Shown here piece after piece: positions 31,095 through 41,734 of a DNA stretch of 64,000 nt (its first letter is position 1; each line of letters opens with the position of its first letter). The position numbers and the translations under genes were made by a program. A model generated the notes under the pieces. It had not been told where the DNA came from and did not search any database. It was given only the letters and a program-made list of their open reading frames with translations. Origin of the DNA: Agromyces intestinalis (lineage in GTDB: Bacteria > Actinomycetota > Actinomycetes > Actinomycetales > Microbacteriaceae); NCBI RefSeq assembly GCF_008365295.1, contig NZ_CP043505.1, forward strand, positions 62,001 to 126,000. The letters run 5' to 3'.

Positions 31095-31793
31095 ATGGAG
31101 CCCCTGCGGCAGCATCCGAGCCGCACCGCGACCGCGGAGCATCGCTGGCCGGCGATCGTCGCGCTCGCGGCGGCCCTCGCGCTCTACGCACTGCTGCCGA
31201 ACGCGATCCTCGGGCCGCAGCGCTACATCGTGGTCGGCGTCGGGCTGGCCCTGCTGGTGCCGCTCGTCGTCGCCAACCCGCACCGCCTCACCCGGCAGAC
31301 CCCGTGGACCCGCGGGCTGTCGGTCGTGTTCGCATCGCTGCTGGTGGCGACCAACCAGGTGACGCTGCTGCTCCTGCTGGGAACGCTCGTCGACCCGCAG
31401 CAGGATGCCCCGGGGCTGCTGGTCGCCGCGCTGCAGGTCTGGGTGGTGAACGTCATCGGGTTCACCACGCTGTACTGGGAACTCGACCGCGGCGGCCCCG
31501 TCGCGCGGACGATGCTCGCGCGCGCCGACCTGCCGCCCGCCGACCTGCGGTTCCCGCAGGACGAGGACGACGACGCCGTGACCGAGGTCGCCGCGCGGTC
31601 GTCGGCGGTGGTCGACTGGACGCCCCGCTACGTCGACTACCTCTACTCGACGCTCGCGAACTCGATGGCGTTCAGCGCGACCGACGCGATGCCGCTGTCG
31701 CCCCGCTTCAAGCTGCTCTGGTCGCTGCAGGCCTTCGGCGGGTTCCTCATCCTGGCGCTCGTGATCGCGAGGAGCGTGAACATCCTCGCGTGA
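31095..31793 (+). CDS. Multi-pass membrane protein, family uncertain
   Basis: The 232-residue protein has helices at about residues 19-37, 40-59, 73-97, 110-128 and 212-230. Between the fourth and last lies a soluble stretch that includes LYWELDRGGPVAR, DEDDDAVTE and the FSATDAMPLSPRFK segment. The WELDRGG and SATDAMPL motifs resemble a group of actinobacterial membrane proteins of unknown function (DUF1345-like), but I cannot assign it firmly. It lies in the gap between the tRNA-Val gene and the peroxiredoxin gene. Confidence 0.7.
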   Translation: MEPLRQHPSRTATAEHRWPAIVALAAALALYALLPNAILGPQRYIVVGVGLALLVPLVVANPHRLTRQTPWTRGLSVVFASLLVATNQVTLLLLLGTLVDPQQDAPGLLVAALQVWVVNVIGFTTLYWELDRGGPVARTMLARADLPPADLRFPQDEDDDAVTEVAARSSAVVDWTPRYVDYLYSTLANSMAFSATDAMPLSPRFKLLWSLQAFGGFLILALVIARSVNILA

Positions 31794-31844
31794 GGGACCC
31801 GGGGCATCCCGCCCCTGCGCTGGGCTGCGGGCTTGGAACTCGGC

Positions 31845-32309
31845 TCAGCCGCGGAGCGCCGCGAGTGCGCTCCGGTAGGCCTCGATCGGGCGCGGCTCGC
31901 CGGCCGCGGACGCGAACGAGGCGCGCACCAGACCGGATGCATCGATGACGAAGCTCGCACGCGACGCGAAGCCCCGATCCGCCTCGAACGCGCCGTACGC
32001 CTGCGCGACCGCGCCGTGCGGCCAGAAGTCGCTCAGCAGCGGGAAGCCGAAACGCTCCTGCTCGGACCAGGCCCGCAGGGCGTACTTCGAGTCGACCGAC
32101 ACCGCGGCCAGTCGCACGCCCTCGGCCTCGAACAGCTCGAGCCGATCGCGCAGCTCGCACAGCTCGCCGTGGCAGGTGCGCGAGAACGCGAACGGGAAGA
32201 AGACGAGCGCCACCGCGCCGCGCTCGCGGAGGCGCCGCAGCGACGTGGGCGCGCCGAACGCGTCGGGCAGCTCGAACTCGGGGGCGACTGCTCCGGGCGA
32301 GAGGATCAC
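31845..32309 (-). CDS. Peroxiredoxin (AhpE/BCP type)
   Basis: The 154-residue thiol peroxidase reduces hydroperoxides. It contains FPFAFSRTCHGELCELRD, where Cys46 is the peroxidatic Cys. A second Cys at 51 gives the C-x4-C spacing of BCP/PrxQ enzymes, although the surrounding FPFAF and HGEL resemble actinobacterial AhpE. The C-terminal half has RASFVIDASGLVRASF. Start is the GTG at 32309, 6 bases after a TAGGCT hexamer. It is divergent from aceE. Confidence 0.88.
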   Translation of the reverse strand: MILSPGAVAPEFELPDAFGAPTSLRRLRERGAVALVFFPFAFSRTCHGELCELRDRLELFEAEGVRLAAVSVDSKYALRAWSEQERFGFPLLSDFWPHGAVAQAYGAFEADRGFASRASFVIDASGLVRASFASAAGEPRPIEAYRSALAALRG

Positions 32310-32315
32310 CTCGTC

Positions 32316-32321
32316 AGCCTA
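32316..32321 (-). promoter_or_regulatory. -10-like hexamer (TAGGCT) for the peroxiredoxin gene
   Basis: TAGGCT is read on the minus strand 6 bases before the GTG at 32309. Confidence 0.45.
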
Positions 32322-32370
32322 AGGGCGTTCGGACCTGCCCGACCGCGGACGGTGGGACCGCGGGCGGGCA

Positions 32371-32376
32371 TAGACT
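32371..32376 (+). promoter_or_regulatory. -10-like hexamer (TAGACT) for aceE
   Basis: TAGACT would start transcription near 32383, giving aceE a leader of about 88 bases. Unlike the leaderless genes, aceE has a clear Shine-Dalgarno sequence. Confidence 0.4.
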
Positions 32377-32470
32377 CATTAGGATGGCGTCGTCGCCCCG
32401 GACGGGATCCGTTCGCGCGTGCGCGCGCCGTGTGCGCAGACACCCCTGCTGCTGAAGAGAGAGGTCGAGT

Positions 32471-35197
<2,727 letters not shown>

Positions 35198-35211
35198 CGG
35201 GCGACCCCGGG

Positions 35212-36426
35212 GTGGCTGCGAAGCCGAGGACGAAGGCGGAGACGCTCGCGTGGTTGCGCACCATCGCGGGCGAGCTCGCCACGCGCACCCTGAAGCGGCT
35301 CGAGGACACGTTGCCGTGGTACGGCGACATGCCGCCGAGTCGGCGGTCGGCGGTCGGCTTGGTGGCCCAGGCGGGCATCAGCTCGTTCATCGCCTGGTTC
35401 GACGACCCCAAGTCGACGCCGTGGATCGCCGCCGACGTGTTCGGCGCCGCTCCGCGGGAGCTGCTGCGCTCGGTGAGCCTGCAGCAGACGCTGCAGCTCA
35501 TCCGCGTGACGGTCGAGGTGGTGGAGGAGCGCATCAAGGACGGCGGTGAGCCGCTGCGCGAGGCGATCCTGCTGTACTCGCGCGAGATCGCCTTCGCCGC
35601 CGCCGACGTGTACGCGCGTGCGGCAGAAGCCCGCGGGCTCTGGGACGCCCGGCTCGAGGCGCTCGTCGTCGACTCGATCCTCACCGGTGAGGCCGACGAC
35701 GAGCTGCCGAGCCGCATCGCCGCGCTCGGGTGGCACGGGCACGGCGAGGTCGCGGTGCTCGTGGGCACCGCTCCGAAGCAGTTCGACGTCGACCAGGTGC
35801 GCCGTGCCGCCCGGCACATGCACGCCGACGTGCTCGTGGGGGTGCAGGGCAATCGGCTGGTCGTGGTGATCGGCCGTGCCGAGCCCCGCTCGTCCGAGAA
35901 CGAAGAGGCGATCGGCACCTCGCCGGCCAACACGTTCATGGAGATCGCGACGCAGCTCGAGCCGTACTTCGGGCCGGGACATCTGGTGCTCGGCCACGAG
36001 GTCTCGAACCTCGTGGATGCCTCGAAGAGCGCGCGTGCGGCACTGGCGGGCTTCGCCGTCGCCCGCTCGTGGCGCAACGCGCCCCGGCCGGTGCACGCCG
36101 ACGACCTGCTGCCCGAGCGTGCGCTCGCGGGTGACGCGCTGGCCAAGGCGACCCTCGTTCACCGCATCTACCGCCCGCTGCAGGCGCACTCGACCGAGCT
36201 GCTGTCGACGCTGTGGAGCTACCTCGACAACGGCCGGTCGCTCGAGGCGACGGCCCGCGAGCTGTTCGTGCACCCGAATACCGTGCGGTATCGCCTGAAG
36301 CGCGTCTCCGACGTGATCGGGTGGGACGCGACCGGGGCCCGTGAGGCGCTGATCCTGCAGACCGCGCTCATCGTGGGGTCGATGAACGACCACGAGATCT
36401 CCCCGCGGCGACGCCCGCAGAGCTGA
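35212..36426 (+). CDS. fasR: PucR-type HTH regulator, FasR-like
   Basis: The 404-residue regulator has a C-terminal PucR-type helix-turn-helix (LEATARELFVHPNTVRYRLKRVSDVIGWD) and a GGDEF-like central region. The N-terminal domain starts WLRTIAGELATRTLKRLEDTLPWYGDMPPS. In streptomycetes and mycobacteria a PucR-like protein encoded just upstream of fabD activates the fatty acid synthase II genes. The same position here supports that role. Start is GTG at 35212. Confidence 0.85.
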   Translation: MAAKPRTKAETLAWLRTIAGELATRTLKRLEDTLPWYGDMPPSRRSAVGLVAQAGISSFIAWFDDPKSTPWIAADVFGAAPRELLRSVSLQQTLQLIRVTVEVVEERIKDGGEPLREAILLYSREIAFAAADVYARAAEARGLWDARLEALVVDSILTGEADDELPSRIAALGWHGHGEVAVLVGTAPKQFDVDQVRRAARHMHADVLVGVQGNRLVVVIGRAEPRSSENEEAIGTSPANTFMEIATQLEPYFGPGHLVLGHEVSNLVDASKSARAALAGFAVARSWRNAPRPVHADDLLPERALAGDALAKATLVHRIYRPLQAHSTELLSTLWSYLDNGRSLEATARELFVHPNTVRYRLKRVSDVIGWDATGAREALILQTALIVGSMNDHEISPRRRPQS

Positions 36427-36523
36427 GTCCAGCTCACCGGGCCTGTGGTGATCTGACAAGGCTTCGGTGAGAGCCTTGTCGCGTGTGCACACACGCTCGC
36501 CCCAGCGGGTTGGCGAGACTGGG

Positions 36524-37447
36524 ATGGTGATCGTCGTCGTGTGCCCCGGTCAGGGCTCCCAGACCCCCGGCTTCCTGTCTCCGTGGCTCGCCGAGCCCGG
36601 CTTCGCCGACCGCCTCGACGAGTTGTCCGGCGCCGCGGTCGTCGACCTCGTGCGCCACGGCACCGAGAGCGACGCCGACACGATCCGCGACACCGCGATC
36701 GCCCAGCCGCTCATCGTCGCGGCGGGCATCCTCTCGTTCGAGGCGCTCGCGGCCGACGGCCGACGCGCCCGCATCGGCGGCGTCGCGGGCCACTCGGTCG
36801 GCGAGATCACCGCGGCGGCGGCCACCGGCATCCTGTCGGGCACCGAGGCGATCGACCTGGTCGCCGAGCGCGGCCGCGCGATGGCGGATGCCGCGGCCCT
36901 CGCCGCGACCGGCATGAGCGCGGTCGTCGGCGGCGATGAGGCCGAGCTGCTCACCCGTCTCGATTCGCTCGGGCTCGAGCCCGCGAACTTCAACGGCGGC
37001 GGCCAGATCGTCGTCGCGGGCGCCCTCGACGCGCTCGATGCGCTGCGCGCCGAGCCCCCGGCGGGCGCCCGCGTGATTCCGCTGCAGGTCGCGGGCGCCT
37101 TCCACACCCGATACATGGCACCGGCCGTCGAGCGGCTCGCCGCGAAGGCGGCCTCGCTCACCCCGAGCGACCCGACCCTGCCGCTCTGGACCAACCGCGA
37201 CGGGTCGCGGGTCGCGAGCGGAGCCGAGTACCTCGAGCTGATCGTGGGCCAGGTCTCGTCGCCCGTGCGCTGGGATCGCTGCATGACGTCCTTCGCGGAC
37301 GCCGGAGTGACGGGCATCGTCGAGCTGGCTCCGGCCGGCGCCCTCGTCGGCCTCGCCAAGCGCGCGCTCAAGGGCGTGCCGACGGTCGCGGTCAAGACTC
37401 CCGACGACCTTCCCGCCGCGTTCGAGCTGCTCGACCAGGCCGCCTGA
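36524..37447 (+). CDS. fabD: Malonyl-CoA:acyl carrier protein malonyltransferase
   Basis: The 307-residue enzyme loads malonyl onto acyl carrier protein. The nucleophile Ser lies in GHSVGE (about residue 91), the entry motif is VCPGQGSQTPGF, and the catalytic His lies in GAFHTRYM. ATG at 36524 or GTG one codon later could be the start; a GAGACT hexamer lies upstream with no clear ribosome binding site. It is the first gene of fabD-fabH-acpP-fabF. Confidence 0.93.
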   Translation: MVIVVVCPGQGSQTPGFLSPWLAEPGFADRLDELSGAAVVDLVRHGTESDADTIRDTAIAQPLIVAAGILSFEALAADGRRARIGGVAGHSVGEITAAAATGILSGTEAIDLVAERGRAMADAAALAATGMSAVVGGDEAELLTRLDSLGLEPANFNGGGQIVVAGALDALDALRAEPPAGARVIPLQVAGAFHTRYMAPAVERLAAKAASLTPSDPTLPLWTNRDGSRVASGAEYLELIVGQVSSPVRWDRCMTSFADAGVTGIVELAPAGALVGLAKRALKGVPTVAVKTPDDLPAAFELLDQAA

Positions 37448-37514
37448 CACCGCCTCGAGGCATCCGGCCCGCCATCGACCGGCCCGAGACATCCGCTCAC
37501 GAGAGAAAGCCGAC

Positions 37515-38519
37515 ATGACCGAACCCACGCTCCGCCAGTCGCAGGGTGTCGAGCACACCCGCATCTACGCCGTCGGCGCCGCGCGCGGCGCGAACGTCGT
37601 GCCGAACGACGACCTGGTCGGCCCGATCGACTCGTCCGACGAGTGGATCCAGCAACGGACCGGGATCATCACGCGCACCCGTGCCGGCGCCGACGTTTCC
37701 GCACTCGACCTGGCGACCGAGGCATCCCGCGAGGCGATCGCGAAGTCGGGCGTCGCGCCCGACGAGATCGACCTCGTGATCATCGCGACCATCTCGAACG
37801 TGCAGCAGACCCCGTCGATGGCCGCCGTCGTGGCTGATCGGGTCGGCGCGAACCCGGCCGCCGCCTACGACGTGAACGCGGCGTGCGCCGGCTACACCTA
37901 CGCGGTCGCCCAGGCCGACGCGCTGATCCGTGCGGGCGTCGCCCGCAACGCGCTCGTCGTCGGCGCCGAGAAACTGTCGGACGTCGTCGACCCGACCGAT
38001 CGCTCGATCTCGTTCCTGCTCGGCGACGGCGCAGGCGCGGTCGTCATCGGCGCGAGCGAGACGCCCGGCATCTCGGGCACGGTGTGGGGGTCCGACGGAT
38101 CCAAGGCCGGCGCCGTGGGCATGAACCACACGCTCACCGAGTTCCGCGACGGCGCGGCCGAGTGGCCGACCCTCCGCCAGGAGGGGCAGACCGTGTTCCG
38201 CTGGGCGGTGTGGGAGATGGCGAAGGTCGCCAAGCAGGCGCTCGAGGAGGCCGGCATCGGCCCCGACGACCTCGCCGCGTTCATCCCCCACCAGGCGAAC
38301 CTGCGCATCATCGACGAGTTCGCCAAGCAGCTGCGGCTGCCCGAGTCGGTGGTCATCGCACGCGACATCACCACGACGGGCAACACCTCGGCCGCATCGA
38401 TCCCGCTCGCGACGCATCGCCTGCTCGAGGAGCATCCCGAGCTCTCCGGAGGCCTCGCTCTCCAGATCGGCTTCGGCGCCGGACTCGTGTTCGGCGCCCA
38501 AGTGGTGGTTCTGCCCTGA
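37515..38519 (+). CDS. fabH: Beta-ketoacyl-ACP synthase III
   Basis: The 334-residue initiating condensing enzyme joins an acyl-CoA primer to malonyl-ACP. The triad is Cys in NAACAGYTYAV (about residue 123), His in IPHQANLRII and Asn in [17 protein letters not shown] precedes the ATG. Branched primers are likely in this group of bacteria but specificity cannot be read from the sequence. Confidence 0.94.
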   Translation: MTEPTLRQSQGVEHTRIYAVGAARGANVVPNDDLVGPIDSSDEWIQQRTGIITRTRAGADVSALDLATEASREAIAKSGVAPDEIDLVIIATISNVQQTPSMAAVVADRVGANPAAAYDVNAACAGYTYAVAQADALIRAGVARNALVVGAEKLSDVVDPTDRSISFLLGDGAGAVVIGASETPGISGTVWGSDGSKAGAVGMNHTLTEFRDGAAEWPTLRQEGQTVFRWAVWEMAKVAKQALEEAGIGPDDLAAFIPHQANLRIIDEFAKQLRLPESVVIARDITTTGNTSAASIPLATHRLLEEHPELSGGLALQIGFGAGLVFGAQVVVLP

Positions 38520-38539
38520 ACCGCCGACACCCGTCCATC

Positions 38540-38545
38540 TAGACT
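38540..38545 (+). promoter_or_regulatory. -10-like hexamer (TAGACT) upstream of acpP
   Basis: TAGACT would place a transcript start near 38552, about 30 bases before acpP. This internal promoter would allow the abundant carrier protein to be made independently of fabD-fabH. Confidence 0.35.
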
Positions 38546-38582
38546 GTCCAACGGTCATACGACACCCCTGAGGAGAAACAAC

Positions 38583-38831
38583 ATGGCACTGTCCACCGAA
38601 GAAGTGCTGGCCGGCCTGGCCGAGCTCATCAACGACGAGACCGGCATCGCGACCGACACGGTCGAGCTGGACAAGTCGTTCACCGATGACCTCGACATCG
38701 ACTCCATCTCGATGATGACGATCGTCGTCAACGCCGAGGAGAAGTTCGACGTCAAGATCCCCGACGAAGAGGTCAAGAACCTCAAGACCGTCGGCGACGC
38801 CGTCGACTTCATCGTCAAGGCCCAGGCCTAG
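38583..38831 (+). CDS. acpP: Acyl carrier protein
   Basis: The 82-residue acidic four-helix protein carries acyl chains on phosphopantetheine attached to Ser41 in DLDIDSISMM. GAGGAG sits 8 bases before the ATG. It is placed between fabH and fabF, its partner enzymes. Confidence 0.95.
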   Translation: MALSTEEVLAGLAELINDETGIATDTVELDKSFTDDLDIDSISMMTIVVNAEEKFDVKIPDEEVKNLKTVGDAVDFIVKAQA

Positions 38832-38909
38832 TCGGTTCGCGGACGGACCGGGGCCGTGCTCCGGTCCGTCCGCGTCTTCTTCCCGTTCCCCTCCACCGGA
38901 GTGTTCGTC

Positions 38910-40145
38910 ATGACCAAGAAGATCGTCGTCACCGGCATCGGCGCCTCGTCGCCCATCGGCGGCACCGCGCCCGAGAGCTGGTCCGCCCTGCTGAACGGCG
39001 CGTCCGGCGCCCGCACGCTCGAGCACGAGTGGGTCGAGAAGTACCAGCTGCCTGTGACCTTCGCCGCGGAGGCGCTCGTCCGTCCCGACACCGTGCTCGA
39101 GCGGCCCGTCGCGAAGCGCCTCGACCCCTCGTCGCAGCTCGCGCTCGTCGCCGCGCTCGAGGCGTGGGCCGACGCGGGCAGCCCCGAGGTCGACCCCGAG
39201 CGCCTGGGCGTCGACTTCGCGACCGGCATCGGCGGGGTGTGGACCCTTCTCGACGCCTGGGACACGCTGCGAGAGAAGGGCCCGCGGCGTGTGCTGCCCA
39301 TGACCGTGCCCATGCTCATGCCCAACTCGGCCTCGGGCAACCTGTCGCTGCACTTCGGTGCCCGCGCGTTCGCCACCACGGTCGCGAGCGCCTGCGCATC
39401 GAGCACGGAGTCGCTCGTGAACGCGGTGGAGCATCTGCGGGACGGCCTCGCCGACGTCGTGATCGCCGGTGGCACCGAGTCGGCGATCCACCCGATCACC
39501 ATCGCGTCCTTCTCCTCCATGCAGGCTCTGTCGAAGCGCAATGACGACCCGGCGCACGCTTCGCGCCCCGGCAGCATCGACCGCGACGGCTTCGTCATGG
39601 GCGAGGGCGCCGCCGTGCTCATCCTCGAGACCGAGGAGCACGCGAAGGCCCGCGGCGCGAAGATCTACGCCGAGGTCGTGGGCGGCGGCGTCACCGCCGA
39701 CTCGTACCACATCACCGCGAACGACCCCGAGGGTCGCGGCGCGGCCCGCGCGGTGCGCCTCGCGCTCGCGGCGGCGGATGCGTCGCCCGACGACGTGACC
39801 CACATCAACGCGCACGCCACTTCGACGCCCGTCGGCGACCCGAACGAGTACCAGGCCCTGAGGGCCGTGTTCGGCGACCGTGTCGATGAGATCCCGGTAT
39901 CGGCGACGAAGGCGTCGACCGGGCATCTGCTCGGCGGCACCGGTGCGCTCGAGGCGATCTTCACGGTGCTCGCGGTGCAGAACCGCGTCGCTCCCCCGAC
40001 GATCAATCTCACCACGCAAGACCCCGAGGTGCCGTTCCGCCTCTCGGGCGAGACGCAGCCGCTCGGCGACGCCCCGCAGCTGGCGATCTCGAACTCGTTC
40101 GGGTTCGGCGGCCACAACGCGGTCGTCGCGATCCGCAGCGTCTGA
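38910..40145 (+). CDS. fabF: Beta-ketoacyl-ACP synthase II
   Basis: The 411-residue elongating condensing enzyme has Cys in ASACASSTESL and His in NAHATSTPVGD and in STGHLLGGTG. The start is the ATG at 38910 before KKIVVTGIG; the frame extends to 38856 but the extra residues are not family-like. It is the last gene of the fatty acid synthase cluster, followed by a strong terminator. Confidence 0.94.
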   Translation: MTKKIVVTGIGASSPIGGTAPESWSALLNGASGARTLEHEWVEKYQLPVTFAAEALVRPDTVLERPVAKRLDPSSQLALVAALEAWADAGSPEVDPERLGVDFATGIGGVWTLLDAWDTLREKGPRRVLPMTVPMLMPNSASGNLSLHFGARAFATTVASACASSTESLVNAVEHLRDGLADVVIAGGTESAIHPITIASFSSMQALSKRNDDPAHASRPGSIDRDGFVMGEGAAVLILETEEHAKARGAKIYAEVVGGGVTADSYHITANDPEGRGAARAVRLALAAADASPDDVTHINAHATSTPVGDPNEYQALRAVFGDRVDEIPVSATKASTGHLLGGTGALEAIFTVLAVQNRVAPPTINLTTQDPEVPFRLSGETQPLGDAPQLAISNSFGFGGHNAVVAIRSV

Positions 40146-40188
40146 CGTCGCCCCGCACGACGCAGATCGGCACGAGGCCGAGAGACCC

Positions 40189-40229
40189 GAGCAGACCCCG
40201 GTGCGCCTCAGGCGCATCGGGGTCTGCTC
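40189..40229 (+). terminator. Strong terminator after fabF
   Basis: A 19-bp stem (GAGCAGACCCCGGTGCGCC and its complement with one G-U) with a 3-base loop lies 43 bases after the fabF stop. It may also serve the DUF3145 gene on the other strand. Confidence 0.85.
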
Positions 40230-40317
40230 GTCACGGTGCTGGACTTCGCTCGTGCGCCGGCCGGGGAAGTGTCATCCGACCCTCGCGTCGCGCCGCCTCC
40301 CGCACCGCGGGCTGCGC

Positions 40318-40839
40318 TCACCCCACCTGATGCAGCCAGACCACGGATGCCTCGTCGCTCGCGTGACGGAACGGCTCGAGTTCGTCGTCCCACGCCTGGC
40401 CCAGCGCGAGCCGCAGTTCGCGCCGCAGTTCGCCGGGGTCGTCGCCCGCGAGCTCCATCGCGTAGCGGACGCGATCTTCGGGGATGACCGTGTTGCCCGC
40501 GGAGTCGGTCTGCGCGAAGAACACGCCGAGTTCGGGCGAGTGCATCCAGCGGGCGCCGTCCGATCCCGGCGTCGGGTCCTCGCTCACCTCGAACCGCACT
40601 CCGTCCCACCCGCGCAGCGCGGACGCGAGTCGGGCACCGTCGCCGACGCGCGCGAGCCACGGGAACTCTGCGCGCATGGTGCCGCGGAGCACGGGCTGCT
40701 CGGTCCACGTGAAGCTCACGGGCTCGCCGAGGGCGCGACCCGCGGCCCATTCAAGATGCGGACACACCGCCCGGGGCGAGGAATGGATGAACAGCATTCC
40801 ACGCGCGGCGCCGGGTGCCCGCGACACTGCCTCCGCCAT
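40318..40839 (-). CDS. DUF3145 family protein
   Basis: The 173-residue soluble protein has GMLFIHSSPRAVCPHLEWAAG near the start, FTWTEQPVLRGTMRAEF and a GVFFAQTDSAGNTVIPEDR segment. These match DUF3145, an actinobacterial family often next to the fatty acid synthase genes; function unknown. The frame is open to 40932, but the ATG at 40839 has CGGAG upstream. The 205-base gap to the PadR gene holds no other gene I can see. Confidence 0.85.
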   Translation of the reverse strand: MAEAVSRAPGAARGMLFIHSSPRAVCPHLEWAAGRALGEPVSFTWTEQPVLRGTMRAEFPWLARVGDGARLASALRGWDGVRFEVSEDPTPGSDGARWMHSPELGVFFAQTDSAGNTVIPEDRVRYAMELAGDDPGELRRELRLALGQAWDDELEPFRHASDEASVVWLHQVG

Positions 40840-41033
40840 CTCGACTCCGTTCTCGTGAGGTGCGTCTTCCCCTACGACCTCGGAACGCGTCGGTGCGGAT
40901 GTTCGATTCGGTTGTGGACGGCGAGCCGTCACCGGCGATTATGCCCCGGATCAGCGGTGGAGACAAGGGACGCCGCGCGGGTCGCGTCGGCCGCCATCCG
41001 CGCGCCTCGGTACATCCACCCCTCCCGGGCCAA

Positions 41034-41039
41034 TAGCAT
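41034..41039 (+). promoter_or_regulatory. -10-like hexamer (TAGCAT) for the PadR-type gene
   Basis: TAGCAT lies 5 bases before the GTG start at 41045, with no Shine-Dalgarno sequence between. Confidence 0.4.
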
Positions 41040-41044
41040 GCTCG

Positions 41045-41734
41045 GTGAACCGTTCCTTCCGGCCGACGATCGGAGCCTCCGTGGCCGTGCGCGACGCTGT
41101 CCTCGCCATCCTCCTGCTCGGACCGGCGTACGGCTTCCAGGTGCACGGCGCCCTCGCCGACCGCACCGGCGGGCGCCGCCGCATCAACGTCGGGCAGACC
41201 TACGGCACGCTCGATCGGCTTGCGAAGCAGCGGCTCGTCGAGCCCGCCGGCGCCACCGCCGACGGTCTGCCGCTGCATCGGCTCACTCGCGCGGGTCGCG
41301 CAGCGGCACTGGCCTGGCTGGACGGCGCGGATGCGACGGGCGCCGACCCGTGGGACGAGACGCTCGATCGCGTGCTCATCGCGCGATCGCTCGACGCGAC
41401 GGGCGTCGACCCCGCGGCGATCGCCCGGCGCGAGCGCGAACGCTGGACGGCCCGTCGGGCGGAAGCGGCGGAGCGCGCAGAGCTCTCGGATGCCGCGGAG
41501 CACGCCGAACCGGGCGTCGCGTTGGCGCGGCTCGCGGCCGCGGCCGACGCCGCACGCGCCGAAGCGGCGCTGTCGTGGCTCGACCGCGTGGCCGCACTGC
41601 CGCCGGTGCCGCTGCCCGTTGCCGCCGACCGCCCACGACGCGGTCGGAGGCCGGCGGCCTCCGTCGACACCGAATCCGCCGCCTCGACGTCGTCCGCCCC
41701 ACGGCGCCCGGATCAGTCGCCGGTGTCTCCGTAG
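41045..41734 (+). CDS. PadR-type transcriptional regulator
   Basis: The 229-residue protein starts with a winged helix-turn-helix of PadR type (VRDAVLAILLLGPAYGFQVHGAL, INVGQTYGTLDRLAKQRLVEP). An Ala/Glu-rich helical C-terminal half for dimerisation follows, with a disordered Arg/Pro/Ser tail. The ligand is unknown. Its end overlaps the convergent polymerase gene by 22 bases, an unusual tail-to-tail overlap. Confidence 0.82.
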   Translation: MNRSFRPTIGASVAVRDAVLAILLLGPAYGFQVHGALADRTGGRRRINVGQTYGTLDRLAKQRLVEPAGATADGLPLHRLTRAGRAAALAWLDGADATGADPWDETLDRVLIARSLDATGVDPAAIARRERERWTARRAEAAERAELSDAAEHAEPGVALARLAAAADAARAEAALSWLDRVAALPPVPLPVAADRPRRGRRPAASVDTESAASTSSAPRRPDQSPVSP

